64,000 nt of DNA from an uncultured Candidatus Melainabacteria bacterium (lineage in GTDB: Bacteria; Cyanobacteriota; Vampirovibrionia; Gastranaerophilales; Gastranaerophilaceae), in the NCBI GenBank assembly GCA_934700335.1, contig CAKUXM010000007.1:31414-95413 (forward strand), read 5' to 3'. The stretch's first letter is position 1. Each line of letters starts with the position of its first letter. The notes beneath the pieces are model-generated. The model saw nothing but the letters and a program-made list of their open reading frames with translations. It had not been told where the DNA came from and ran no database searches. The position numbers and the translations under genes were made by a program. Positions 1 to 7,598 of this stretch are shown piece by piece.

Positions 1-43
1 AAAAAAGCTCCCGCATTCATTATTACATGCAAGAGCTTTTTTA
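1..43 (-). terminator. Rho-independent terminator of glgC
   Basis: Read on the minus strand, the sequence just past the glgC stop forms a 13-bp stem (AAAGCTCTTGCAT pairing with ATGCGGGAGCTTT, two G-T wobbles) with a short A/T loop, followed directly by a run of T at the window edge. Position and shape fit an intrinsic terminator for glgC. Confidence 0.8.
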
Positions 44-64
44 AATAGTCTATCGTTACAATTA

Positions 65-1303
65 TTAAAGGATAGCACCTTTTGGAACAACTGTAATACC
101 GTTTGGAGAAACGAAGAAACCTCTTTGTGTATCAACTTCTCTATCGAAACCGATTTTAGTATGAGGAGGAATTTCAACATTTTTATCAATGATAGCGTTT
201 CTAATTTCACAGTGTCTGCCAACATTAACGTTTTCCATTAAGATACTGTCTGAAACTTGTGAGTATGAATTAATTCTAACTTTTGGAGAAAGAATACATC
301 TAGACAAGCTACCACCAGATACGATACAGCCTTCAGAAACCATAGAATTTGTAGCCATACCAACACGATCACCTTCTTGCCATATAAATTTAGCAGGTGG
401 GTAATTGTAATTGAATGTTCTTAAAGGCCATTCTTTAGCGTATAAATTAAGTTCTGGACAAGAATCTAGTAAATCCATATTAGCTTGCCAGTAAGCATCA
501 ATGCTTCCTACATCTTTCCAGTAACCACGTTCAGCATCTGTCATACCAGAGAAAGCATTGTCTTTGAAGTTATAAACATAAACTGGTTTACCTTCATTTA
601 ATAACATTGGAATAACGTTTTTACCGAAGTCATGATTAGAACCTTCAATTTTAGCATCTCTTTCAAGAGCATCAACTAAAACATCTCTACCAAAAATATA
701 ATTACCCATAGAAGCTAAACATAAATCTGGGTGTCCAGGAATACATTTAGGTTTAGTTTTTGGTTTTTCGATAAAGCTTGTTAATTTCCAGTTGTCATCA
801 ACTTCCATAATACCAAATTCAGAAGCTTCTTCAATTGGAATAGGAATAGCTGCGATTGTTAAAGCAGCTTGTTTTTCTTTATGGTATGCCAACATTTGAG
901 ACACGTCCATTTTGTAGATGTGATCACCACCAAATACACAAACATAATTTGGGTCAGCATCAACAATATGCAATAGGTTTTGATAAACAGCATCTGCAGT
1001 ACCTTGATACCAAGTTCCACCAGTTCTCATTTGAGCAGGCACTAAATCAACATATTGATCCAAGAATGGAGACAAAGCATAACCCCTTGAAATGTGTTGA
1101 TTTAAAGAATCTGATTTGTATTGTGTTAAAACTTTAATTTTATAGAAGCCAGAGTTGATAAAGTTATTTAAAACAAAATCAATAATTCTGTATCTTCCAC
1201 CGAATGGAACAGCAGGTTTAGCTCTGTCTCGAGTTAGTGGAAATAATCTTTTACCTTCACCACCTGCTAAAATCATAACTAATGCATCGTCAATTGTTGT
1301 CAT
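65..1303 (-). CDS. glgC: Glucose-1-phosphate adenylyltransferase (ADP-glucose pyrophosphorylase)
   Basis: This enzyme makes ADP-glucose from ATP and glucose-1-phosphate, the committed cytosolic step of glycogen synthesis. The 412-residue protein has the usual GlgC length. The N-terminal nucleotidyltransferase domain carries the signature MILAGGEGKRLFPLT followed by RAKPAVPFGG (residues about 10-36), then GTADAVYQN and the metal-binding FGGDHIYKMD. The C-terminal part (about 300-412) looks like the left-handed beta-helix of bacterial GlgC. The ATG at 1303 is preceded by AAGAGG at good spacing, which fixes the start. It is transcribed alone and ends in a terminator at the window edge. An alpha-glucan phosphorylase-like gene lies far away at 59-61 kb, so glycogen genes are not clustered here. 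Allosteric properties cannot be read from the sequence. Confidence 0.96.
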   Translation of the reverse strand: MTTIDDALVMILAGGEGKRLFPLTRDRAKPAVPFGGRYRIIDFVLNNFINSGFYKIKVLTQYKSDSLNQHISRGYALSPFLDQYVDLVPAQMRTGGTWYQGTADAVYQNLLHIVDADPNYVCVFGGDHIYKMDVSQMLAYHKEKQAALTIAAIPIPIEEASEFGIMEVDDNWKLTSFIEKPKTKPKCIPGHPDLCLASMGNYIFGRDVLVDALERDAKIEGSNHDFGKNVIPMLLNEGKPVYVYNFKDNAFSGMTDAERGYWKDVGSIDAYWQANMDLLDSCPELNLYAKEWPLRTFNYNYPPAKFIWQEGDRVGMATNSMVSEGCIVSGGSLSRCILSPKVRINSYSQVSDSILMENVNVGRHCEIRNAIIDKNVEIPPHTKIGFDREVDTQRGFFVSPNGITVVPKGAIL

Positions 1304-1453
1304 TTTTTACCTCTTTAAACTAATAGTTATTATATAAACTCTATTTTAACAGTATATTATAATCAAAAATTAAATTCACTAATACAAAATGATGAAATTT
1401 TTAAGAAATTAATGGTACTAAAGTATTATTTCTTAAAACATGAAATAGACTGC

Positions 1454-1482
1454 TTGACAATGAAATATTTGCATGATATAAA
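1454..1482 (+). promoter_or_regulatory. Sigma-70 promoter of a short orphan transcript
   Basis: TTGACA at 1454-1459 and TATAAA at 1477-1482 are separated by exactly 17 nt. No plus-strand gene follows; a hairpin terminator begins about 20 nt past the predicted start near 1489. Confidence 0.65.
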
Positions 1483-1488
1483 GTAAGT

Positions 1489-1538
1489 GGGGTAAATGTA
1501 TATTTTAGGGCTTGCAAATGCAAGCCTTTATTTTTTTG
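1489..1538 (+). ncRNA. Candidate small RNA or abortive transcript (about 50 nt)
   Basis: A consensus promoter (1454-1482) is followed by a hairpin GGCTTGC-AAAT-GCAAGCC (1509-1526) and a T-rich tail, defining a transcript of about 50 nt between the divergently oriented glgC promoter region and the rplL terminators. The only reading frame inside runs through the terminator, so it is unlikely to be translated. No known RNA family is recognised. It could be a small RNA, a decoy, or a remnant of a lost gene. Confidence 0.35.
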
Positions 1539-1567
1539 TATTTTTTAGAAATTATAATTATAAAAAT

Positions 1568-1600
1568 AGAGGGGCGAACTTTGAAAAAGTTCGCCTCTCT
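1568..1600 (-). terminator. Intrinsic terminator, second hairpin after rplL
   Basis: The stem AGAGGGGCGAACTTT pairs with AAAGTTCGCCTCTCT with one bulge. On the minus strand it is followed by ATTTTT. Its outer stem (GAGG-GCGAA) recurs in other terminators of this window. Confidence 0.7.
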
Positions 1601-1608
1601 ATTTAATA

Positions 1609-1642
1609 AAAAACGAACGGATTTAAAAAATCCGTTCGTTTT
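1609..1642 (-). terminator. Intrinsic terminator of rplJ-rplL
   Basis: A 15-bp perfect stem (AAAACGAACGGATTT and its complement) lies 20 bp past the rplL stop and is followed by a T run on the minus strand. It is the first of two tandem terminators. Confidence 0.8.
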
Positions 1643-1662
1643 CAAAAGTTTAAAAAACCAAA

Positions 1663-2040
1663 CTATTTGATTTCAACTTTAGCGCCTGCAGCTTCTAATT
1701 GTTTTTTCATAGCTTCAGCGTCTTCTTTTTTAACGTTTTCTTTGATTGGTTTTGGAGCTCCATCAACTAATTCTTTAGCTTCTTTCAAGCCTAAACCAGT
1801 GATAGCTCTAACTTCTTTTAATACAGCGATTTTGTTAGCACCAGCTTCAGCTAATACAACTGTAACTTCAGAAGCTTCATCTGCGCCACCTTCAGCTGCT
1901 GCTGCTGCTGGAGCTGCTGCTACTGCAACTGGAGCTGCTGCAGATACGCCGAATTTTTCTTCCATAGCTTTTACTAATTCTGCTGCTTCTAATAATGTTA
2001 ATTTTTCGATTGATTCTAAAATAGTTTCTACGTTACTCAT
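1663..2040 (-). CDS. rplL: Large ribosomal subunit protein bL12 (L7/L12)
   Basis: This is the stalk protein of the 50S subunit, recruiting translation factors to the ribosome. The 125 residues show the family plan: an N-terminal dimerisation helix (residues 1-30), an Ala/Pro-rich hinge (about 34-52), then the C-terminal factor-binding domain with KIAVLKEVRAITGLGLKEAK. Length is normal. It follows rplJ by 90 bp on the same strand and ends in two tandem terminators, forming the usual rplJL operon. The many Ala codons make the hinge visibly GC-richer than its surroundings. No rplK-rplA genes lie upstream in this window, so the operon is separated from them here. Confidence 0.97.
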   Translation of the reverse strand: MSNVETILESIEKLTLLEAAELVKAMEEKFGVSAAAPVAVAAAPAAAAAEGGADEASEVTVVLAEAGANKIAVLKEVRAITGLGLKEAKELVDGAPKPIKENVKKEDAEAMKKQLEAAGAKVEIK

Positions 2041-2130
2041 TTTAATTTCCTTTCTAAATATTAATTTTGTGTAATTTACTTTTTAAAATTTGAACTACGT
2101 GCTAGGCACAAAGTTCTTGGTAAAAATTAA

Positions 2131-2652
2131 TTAAGCTGATTTTTGGTCTCTTACAGCTGCCATAGCTCTTGTTAATTGAGCCATTACAGCATTGATAGAG
2201 CCAACGATGCCTGTTGCTGGTGAATTTACGCAGCCAAGCATTTTTGCATATAATTCTTCTTTTGTTGGAAGATTAGCAAGAGCTTTAGCTTCTTGAGCTG
2301 ATAATAATTTACCTTCTAATACAGCTGCAACGATTTCACCTTTTTTAGCTTCTTTAATAAATTGAGATAAAGCTTTAGCTGGAGATACAGGATCTTCAAA
2401 ACCAAACGCAATTGCTGATGGTCCTTTTAAAGATTCGCTCAATACTTCATATTGAGTGTCTTTAATAGCGATTTTAGTCAATGTGTTTTTAGTAACCATG
2501 TAATCGCCGCCACCTTTTTGGATACTGCGTCTTAATTTTGTAATTTCTTCTACAGTTAATCCTTGATAGTTTGTAAGGATTGCTACTTGAGCTTTATCAA
2601 CTTTTTCTTTAATTTTTTCGATTTTTTCATCTTTAAACGCTTTTGTTGACAT
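2131..2652 (-). CDS. rplJ: Large ribosomal subunit protein uL10
   Basis: uL10 anchors the L7/L12 dimers at the base of the ribosomal stalk. The protein from the ATG at 2652 has 173 residues, the normal length; it includes VAILTNYQGLTVEEITKLRR and MVTKNTL motifs typical of the family, and the C-terminal helix that binds bL12. An in-frame upstream extension to 2736 exists, but the ATG at 2652 has a clear AAGGAG Shine-Dalgarno 6 nt upstream and starts with the family's usual N-terminus, so I chose it. The long upstream region holds an L10-type leader (autogenous control by the L10-L12 complex). rplL follows in the same operon. Confidence 0.96.
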   Translation of the reverse strand: MSTKAFKDEKIEKIKEKVDKAQVAILTNYQGLTVEEITKLRRSIQKGGGDYMVTKNTLTKIAIKDTQYEVLSESLKGPSAIAFGFEDPVSPAKALSQFIKEAKKGEIVAAVLEGKLLSAQEAKALANLPTKEELYAKMLGCVNSPATGIVGSINAVMAQLTRAMAAVRDQKSA

Positions 2653-2699
2653 TTTTTCTCCTTTTATATTTTTTATCGACCTATTATGTGTAAGCAATA

Positions 2700-2815
2700 A
2701 AAAAATTTTGCATACACTAAGCCGCAAAATTTCCAATCAAAACTATTAAATTTAAGTTTTTGACCTCGGTTAGCGAATTTTAATCCGAAACGGAACTAAC
2801 TGTCTGCGGTTTGTA
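2700..2815 (-). promoter_or_regulatory. L10-type ribosomal leader RNA upstream of rplJ
   Basis: On the minus strand the 5' untranslated region of rplJ contains CCGCAGACAGTTAG, a linker, then CTAACCGAGG, followed further on by TGCGGCTTAG. AGACAGTAG/CTAACCGAGG-like elements are the conserved core of the L10 leader family, where the L10-L12 complex binds its own mRNA. The 160-nt untranslated region before rplJ supports this. A covariance-model search would confirm it. Confidence 0.65.
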
Positions 2816-2964
2816 ATACTAAAATATACAAAACATAAATTAAAATCAAGCATGTCATTAACATGTTGTTAATATTTATAAAGCTTACAAACAAATACTT
2901 AATTTTATTGCCAAATCTTTTTTAATACATTATTATAAAATTATTGTTCAAAAAGGAAACATCA

Positions 2965-3456
2965 ATGACAGAAGAAAAAAGTAAAGTTACTATATATACA
3001 GACGGCGCTTGCAAATCTAATCCTGGCAAGGGTGGATACGGTGCTATTTTAACTTTTGTTGATTCAAAAGGTCAGTATCACGAAAAGGAATTAACAGAAG
3101 GTTATGAGCTTACAACAAATAACAGAATGGAGCTTATGGCAGCAATCGTGGCACTTGAAGCCCTTAAAAAACCTTCTGATGTTACATTAATTTCTGATAG
3201 CAAATATCTTGTTGATGCTATAAAAAACAAGTGGCTAGAAGGTTGGCAGGCAAAGAATTGGAGAACAGCTGGAAAAAGTCCTGTAAAAAATGTTGATTTG
3301 TGGAAAAGGTTGATTGAGGCAATGAAACCTCACACAGTTCAATACGAATGGATAAAAGGGCATGCAGGACACGAGTACAATGAGCGTTGTGATGAATTAG
3401 CAACAAATTCTTGCGCAAACGATGTATTACTTATTGATGAAGGTTTTAAAAATTAG
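2965..3456 (+). CDS. rnhA: Ribonuclease HI
   Basis: The enzyme cuts the RNA strand of RNA-DNA hybrids, removing primers and R-loops. The 163-residue protein shows the whole type 1 fold: first active-site Asp in YTDGACKSNPGKGGYG, the Glu in NNRMELMA, the Asp in ISDSKYLVDAI, the His in KGHAGHEYNERCDELA, and the last Asp in that same segment. A TTG at 2944 would extend it, but ATG 2965 has AAGGAAA 8 nt upstream and is preferred. The gene is divergent from rplJ and is followed 8 bp later by a LOG-family gene, probably co-transcribed. Confidence 0.95.
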   Translation: MTEEKSKVTIYTDGACKSNPGKGGYGAILTFVDSKGQYHEKELTEGYELTTNNRMELMAAIVALEALKKPSDVTLISDSKYLVDAIKNKWLEGWQAKNWRTAGKSPVKNVDLWKRLIEAMKPHTVQYEWIKGHAGHEYNERCDELATNSCANDVLLIDEGFKN

Positions 3457-3464
3457 GAGATTTT

Positions 3465-4061
3465 ATGAAAAATATATGTGTATTTTGTGGAGCAAGCGAT
3501 GGACTTGATAAATCTTATTACGAAGAAGCAACAAAAATGGGTAAATTACTTGCAGAAAACGGGTATAACCTTATTTATGGCGGTTCCTCTATGGGAATTA
3601 TGGGTGCAGTTTCAAAAAGTGCAAAAGAAAACGGTTCTAAGCTAATCGGAATTATCCCAGAAAGATTGGACGAAATCTGCAAACACACAGATAGCAACAC
3701 TTACGACGAATATCATATTACAAAAGGTATGAGAGAACGCAAAGCAAAAATGGACGAACTTTCAGACGGCATTATTGCACTCCCTGGGGGATTTGGCACA
3801 TTGGAAGAAGTTTCTGAAATGATTGTTCAAAAGATTTTAGGTTATAATAACAAGCCAATTGTGTTTTTGAATACTAATCATTTTTATGACAACCTATTTG
3901 AATTTTTTGAACAATTAATATTAGAAAGATTTGCGCAAACAAAAGCGTCTTATTATTACTATTTGGCTCAAACACCAGAAGAAGTTATTGGATACTTAAA
4001 AACATACGTTCCAAACGAATTACCTAAAACAGCTGATGAGATTTATGTGAAAAAAGCGTAA
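3465..4061 (+). CDS. LOG-family nucleotide 5'-monophosphate phosphoribohydrolase
   Basis: LOG-family (TIGR00730) proteins have a Rossmann-like fold and remove ribose-5-phosphate from nucleoside monophosphates; the plant enzymes activate cytokinins and bacterial members probably act in nucleotide salvage. The 198 residues carry GGSSMGIMGAVS (about 39-50) and the diagnostic PGGFGTLEEVSE (about 107-118), plus the MRERKAKM segment that precedes it. The start has an AGGAG six bases upstream and the gene follows rnhA by 8 bp, so the two are probably one transcript. The true substrate cannot be read from the sequence. Confidence 0.9.
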   Translation: MKNICVFCGASDGLDKSYYEEATKMGKLLAENGYNLIYGGSSMGIMGAVSKSAKENGSKLIGIIPERLDEICKHTDSNTYDEYHITKGMRERKAKMDELSDGIIALPGGFGTLEEVSEMIVQKILGYNNKPIVFLNTNHFYDNLFEFFEQLILERFAQTKASYYYYLAQTPEEVIGYLKTYVPNELPKTADEIYVKKA

Positions 4062-4071
4062 GCCGGTGTGA

Positions 4072-5217
4072 TTACAAATCATTATAAATAAACTCGCCTG
4101 TTTCACGTAATCTAGGTTTTGTTGGAGTAAAATCTAAATCAAGTTTTGGCTCCTCTTTTATCATGATTACGTCAACTTCTTTTGGTTGAGTTTTCATATT
4201 ATTCAAATTCTGATTAGCTTCGTCCATTTTTTGTTGAGCTTTTTCAGCCTTTTGTTTTGCTTTCAAAGCTTTCTTTTCTGCTCTTTGAACTTTTTTAGCT
4301 TGTTGTTTTGCTTTAAAGTTAGCAATTTTTGAATGAAGTTTATTATTTTGGTTTTCAATACCTTTTTTAGTATTGTTGTAAGCCTTAATTGTTCCACGTT
4401 TTGTAGCACGGTAAGCTCTTGCACCGTAACGTTTTGTACCACGACCAGCAATAACGGCCCCTCGTTTTGCATTAAGTTTTACACTGTCAACGACAAGTGG
4501 ATTTGTTTTGACAATTTCTGGGTGATTAAAGTAATTGCTGTATTCATCAACGTTATACGCAATAAATTGTAATTCTTGTATAACTTGTGGAGCTAAATAC
4601 ATTTTTGAATGTCTTTTTATCCATTCCATTTGCTCTGTTTGAGGAGCAAAGTTTGTTGGTATCATACGGTTTTCACGTGATGATAAAAGTTTTTGATAAT
4701 TTTTTTGCCAAACAATAACTTGTTTATTCGGGTCAATCAAATAAACTTGCGTTGATAATCTCATTGCAGGGTCAATAACAGCTGCGCCAGGGATATTTAA
4801 AAAATCCCAAACGGTTCTTCTCAAAAAGTAATTTTGCACGTCCATATTTGATGCAACCAACAATATCCAATTTGCTCTAAAATTGTAATTAATTTGTTTT
4901 AAAGCCATATAATCAATATTGTAAGTGTTTTTGAAATCAAACATTGTTTTTTGAGTTAATCTAGTTGACTTATCTGTTGCATAAAGAACTCTTTTTACAT
5001 AACTAACAGTAGGAGCACTAAAGCCTTTTACATTGTTCAAATAATTTACTATATCATTTGAAATAAGTTCAGAAGCTTCTGGATAAATAAAAGCGTCCAT
5101 TTCTTTTTTTGCTAAAGTATCCGGCAAAACTAAAACCTTAATTGTTTTCGTTGCAGCAAAACAAGGTTGAGCCATTATAAATAATATTAACAAAAATACC
5201 TTCACAAAAATTTTCAT
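4072..5217 (-). CDS. Secreted protein of unknown function with basic coiled-coil tail
   Basis: No family is recognised. The 381-residue protein starts with a classical signal peptide (MKIFVKVFLLILFIMAQPCFA, cleavage after CFA at about 21). The middle (25-240) is globular, with a segment mentioning hydrophobic and Trp-rich stretches. From about 245 it becomes strongly basic, with KR-rich GTKRYGARAYRATKRG, then a Lys/Ala/Gln heptad-like region (about 295-345) that should form a coiled coil. It is convergent with the LOG gene and divergent from cdd. Its promoter reads TGC-TATAAT with only 6 nt to the ATG, and no Shine-Dalgarno, so the mRNA is probably leaderless. The product is probably periplasmic; the basic tail might bind nucleic acid, peptidoglycan or an acidic partner, but that is conjecture. 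Confidence 0.75.
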   Translation of the reverse strand: MKIFVKVFLLILFIMAQPCFAATKTIKVLVLPDTLAKKEMDAFIYPEASELISNDIVNYLNNVKGFSAPTVSYVKRVLYATDKSTRLTQKTMFDFKNTYNIDYMALKQINYNFRANWILLVASNMDVQNYFLRRTVWDFLNIPGAAVIDPAMRLSTQVYLIDPNKQVIVWQKNYQKLLSSRENRMIPTNFAPQTEQMEWIKRHSKMYLAPQVIQELQFIAYNVDEYSNYFNHPEIVKTNPLVVDSVKLNAKRGAVIAGRGTKRYGARAYRATKRGTIKAYNNTKKGIENQNNKLHSKIANFKAKQQAKKVQRAEKKALKAKQKAEKAQQKMDEANQNLNNMKTQPKEVDVIMIKEEPKLDLDFTPTKPRLRETGEFIYNDL

Positions 5218-5223
5218 GGTAAG

Positions 5224-5232
5224 ATTATAGCA
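5224..5232 (-). promoter_or_regulatory. Extended -10 element giving a leaderless mRNA
   Basis: TGC-TATAAT lies with its last base exactly 6 nt before the ATG at 5217. Initiation 7 nt downstream of the -10 would place +1 on the A of the start codon. The -35 region is weak (TTAGCA at 18 nt). Confidence 0.65.
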
Positions 5233-5274
5233 TATTCTTTTATAGAGTGCTAATTATTAAAAAGGAGTTAACAA

Positions 5275-5664
5275 ATGGATTACAAAGAACTATTAGAAAA
5301 AGCAAAAGAAGCTAGTAAAAATACATATTCACCATATTCAAAATTTCCAGTAGGAGCTTGTGTTGTAACTCCAAGTGGTAAAACTTTTATTGGTACAAAT
5401 GTTGAAAACGCAAGTTTTGGTGCAACAATTTGCGCAGAAAGAAGTGCTATTATGAACATGGTTGTTAATGGCGAAAGAGAAATTGAAGCTATTGCAATTT
5501 ATGGTCCAAAAATGAAAATGTGTGCACCTTGCGGTATTTGCAGACAAGTTATTGCAGAATTTAAGCTTAAGAATGGTACAACAAATATTATCCTTGAAGG
5601 CGAAGACGGAGAACCTAAAGCTTTCACACTTGATGAAATTTTACCTTTAGGTTTTGAACTATAA
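5275..5664 (+). CDS. cdd: Cytidine deaminase
   Basis: This zinc enzyme converts cytidine or deoxycytidine to uridine in pyrimidine salvage. The 129 residues match the short tetrameric form. The zinc and proton-shuttle motif is ICAERSAI (Cys-Ala-Glu, about 53-60), with the second pair in PCGICRQVI (about 87-95); NVENASFGATICAE is the family signature. AAGGAG lies 8 nt before the ATG. A short cysteine protein follows after 3 bp and is likely co-transcribed. The gene is divergent from the unknown secreted-protein gene at 4072-5217. Confidence 0.95.
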   Translation: MDYKELLEKAKEASKNTYSPYSKFPVGACVVTPSGKTFIGTNVENASFGATICAERSAIMNMVVNGEREIEAIAIYGPKMKMCAPCGICRQVIAEFKLKNGTTNIILEGEDGEPKAFTLDEILPLGFEL

Positions 5665-5667
5665 AAA

Positions 5668-5922
5668 ATGTTTATCATTGAATTTATTGTAAATTATTGG
5701 AAGAAAAAGTATCACACTGAACCTCCAAGAGATTTGCCAAATTTAGAAACGCAACCTTATCCTGTATACGACTACAGTCAAGACGATTACGAAAATTGCG
5801 AACACGTATTCATGCCTGTAGATAGTACAGGAGAGGTTTTAGCGTGCACAAAATGTGGTTTCGTCAAAAAGAGAGACGAAATTATCCCAGAAAAGAAAAG
5901 TAATAACCCTTTTGAAATGTAA
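5668..5922 (+). CDS. Small putative zinc-binding protein
   Basis: No family is recognised. The 84-residue protein has a Cys-Glu-His triplet (about 49-51) and, after 15 residues, C-T-K-C-G, giving a C/H plus CxxC set that could bind one zinc. The first 15 residues are hydrophobic and aromatic (MFIIEFIVNYWKKKY) and could be an amphipathic membrane-contacting helix. It begins 3 bp after the cdd stop and has no obvious Shine-Dalgarno of its own, so translation is probably coupled to cdd. Confidence 0.6.
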   Translation: MFIIEFIVNYWKKKYHTEPPRDLPNLETQPYPVYDYSQDDYENCEHVFMPVDSTGEVLACTKCGFVKKRDEIIPEKKSNNPFEM

Positions 5923-5926
5923 TTTA

Positions 5927-6328
5927 TTATTTTATTTGGAATGTACATTTAGAACAATGAGCTTTTGGCTCTTTGCATAAATTGTCGTACATGTCGTACA
6001 TTTCTTCAATTTTTACAACTAGTGGACTTCCACATTTAGGACAAGGTATTTCTGTTTCACCTTGTAAAATTGCATCTTTAATAATTTCTGTTGTTTCAAT
6101 TGTAACTTTATCTGGCTCAAAAACTTTTTCGTGCATTTTTATTTCTTTAGGTGAAATTTTTAAACCTTTTGCAAGGTTTTGTCTTATTGTTACAGGAAGA
6201 AATAATTCTTGAGAAGATTCAATACCTTCAATAATTTCTTCTTTTACATTACACTTTTTCGCAAGGGCTGAAACTGTAAGTCCTACGTGTTCTCTTTTTT
6301 CTCTAATAAATTCTGCTAAACTTTTCAT
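5927..6328 (-). CDS. HTH (XRE-like) protein with C-terminal zinc ribbon
   Basis: The 133-residue protein joins a Cro/C1-type helix-turn-helix (FIREKREHVGLTVSALAKKC, about 7-26, continuing to about 65) to a C-terminal zinc ribbon, with CPKCG at about 96-100 and C-x-x-C in AHCSKCTF near the end. It is probably a DNA-binding regulator or nucleic-acid adaptor; targets are unknown. It is divergent from the secreted hydrolase gene with overlapping promoters. TATAAT ends exactly 6 nt before its ATG and no Shine-Dalgarno is present, so its mRNA should be leaderless. Confidence 0.7.
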   Translation of the reverse strand: MKSLAEFIREKREHVGLTVSALAKKCNVKEEIIEGIESSQELFLPVTIRQNLAKGLKISPKEIKMHEKVFEPDKVTIETTEIIKDAILQGETEIPCPKCGSPLVVKIEEMYDMYDNLCKEPKAHCSKCTFQIK

Positions 6329-6334
6329 AAAATT

Positions 6335-6340
6335 ATTATA
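6335..6340 (-). promoter_or_regulatory. -10 element giving a leaderless mRNA for the HTH/zinc-ribbon gene
   Basis: TATAAT on the minus strand is followed by AATTTT and then the ATG at 6328. The opposite strand of the same 30 bp carries TGA-TAAAAT 8 nt before the hydrolase ATG at 6358, so two start-proximal promoters overlap here. Confidence 0.55.
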
Positions 6341-6357
6341 TGATAAAATATTTTATT

Positions 6358-7527
6358 ATGAAAAAGATTTTAAGTATTTTATCAATATTTTTACTTTTAA
6401 ATAGTATTTCGTTTGCAAGTACACCAGTAGATTTTATTTATATCAATGGTTCAAACAACAATAGCCCAAAGATGTATAACTGGTTTATCAAGGGTATAAA
6501 CAAGTTTCACCCATATTTGAAAGCACAAATTGAAAAAGACAAATACACTTACGAACATTTTTTGAACAACGGAGAATACGTGATTGAAGAAAAGCCTTCA
6601 AATTATTTTTGGGGATATAAGAGTCAGGAAGATTTGATGTTTATGAGAGAAAAAGCTAATTCACTACGTTCAATCAGCCCTTTCATTGCATATTGCGTAA
6701 GAAACACTATCGCAGACATTATGCACGATGCAATTTGGGTTCAAAAAAGTCATAATATGATTCCGATTATTCAAGAACTTGATACTCAAATCAAAAACGA
6801 TTTAAAACAAGGCAAAAAAGTTGTACTTCTAGGATATTCTGCAGGTACTTTTATTACTATGGAATACCTATTCAACAAAGCTCCTTATATTGATATTAAA
6901 GAATGGTTTAGCGACAAAAATCTTGATAAAGATTTGACTACAATGATTGAGAAAAATCCTAGAAAAGACACATGTCTAATGGCATTTGTCGGTTCAAACT
7001 TAACTAACGCATCACCTCTAGGACAAATTATGACAAATCCTAATAAGGAAGAATTTAAAAAGGCATATCTAGGTATGGATAGTTTCACTGACAAATACTG
7101 TGTTCCAGAGGGTTCAGTATTAGGTGTTATAAATTACGCAAGTCCAATACCTCTGTTCTACTCAGATATGACAGATAAAAGAACTGACGGTGTAAAATTC
7201 TACAAATTATTATACAAATATTTAATTGAACACAAATTCTTCTTCCTAACTGTAAACTGGGCAGATGACCCTCTAGGATTTCCAAATGGTGTAAACAGAA
7301 CAAACGAAGAATTGCAAAAATTAATCAATATGGATTTTGATAACGAATTAGGATTCTTCTACGATTACTCTAAAAAAGAAAGTTTAAGAACCTTTGCAGG
7401 CGCTCATACTTCTTATTGGAATTCTAAAAAACGTTTTGCAAAAGCTATCGTAAAAGGTTACACAGAAGGGCACATGTACCAATACGACGAAGAGATTGTA
7501 AACAAGAGAAAATTAAAAAATAAATAA
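6358..7527 (+). CDS. Secreted alpha/beta-hydrolase-like protein
   Basis: The mature protein is probably an exported esterase or lipase-type hydrolase. From ATG 6358 (389 residues) it opens with a signal peptide (MKKILSILSIFLLLNSISFA), then VDFIYINGSNNN. A nucleophile elbow GYSAG sits in VVLLGYSAGTFITMEYLF, preceded by a Gly/Lys-rich strand, as in lipases of the alpha/beta-hydrolase fold. The acid and His of the triad cannot be assigned confidently; GAHTSYW near residue 345 offers a candidate His. An in-frame ATG at 6340 would add six residues, but it lies inside the probable -10 region, so 6358 is preferred. Not recognised beyond fold level. Confidence 0.72.
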   Translation: MKKILSILSIFLLLNSISFASTPVDFIYINGSNNNSPKMYNWFIKGINKFHPYLKAQIEKDKYTYEHFLNNGEYVIEEKPSNYFWGYKSQEDLMFMREKANSLRSISPFIAYCVRNTIADIMHDAIWVQKSHNMIPIIQELDTQIKNDLKQGKKVVLLGYSAGTFITMEYLFNKAPYIDIKEWFSDKNLDKDLTTMIEKNPRKDTCLMAFVGSNLTNASPLGQIMTNPNKEEFKKAYLGMDSFTDKYCVPEGSVLGVINYASPIPLFYSDMTDKRTDGVKFYKLLYKYLIEHKFFFLTVNWADDPLGFPNGVNRTNEELQKLINMDFDNELGFFYDYSKKESLRTFAGAHTSYWNSKKRFAKAIVKGYTEGHMYQYDEEIVNKRKLKNK

Positions 7528-7598
7528 AATTTTGTTAAAAAAGGTTAATATTTGAGATAAAACTAACAATTTTTATTTTTAGGAACATTAAACCTAAT

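Noticed and set aside
1496..1606. Short frame of 36 codons within the orphan transcript
   Set aside because: It reads through the terminator hairpin and the next one, and has no convincing Shine-Dalgarno.
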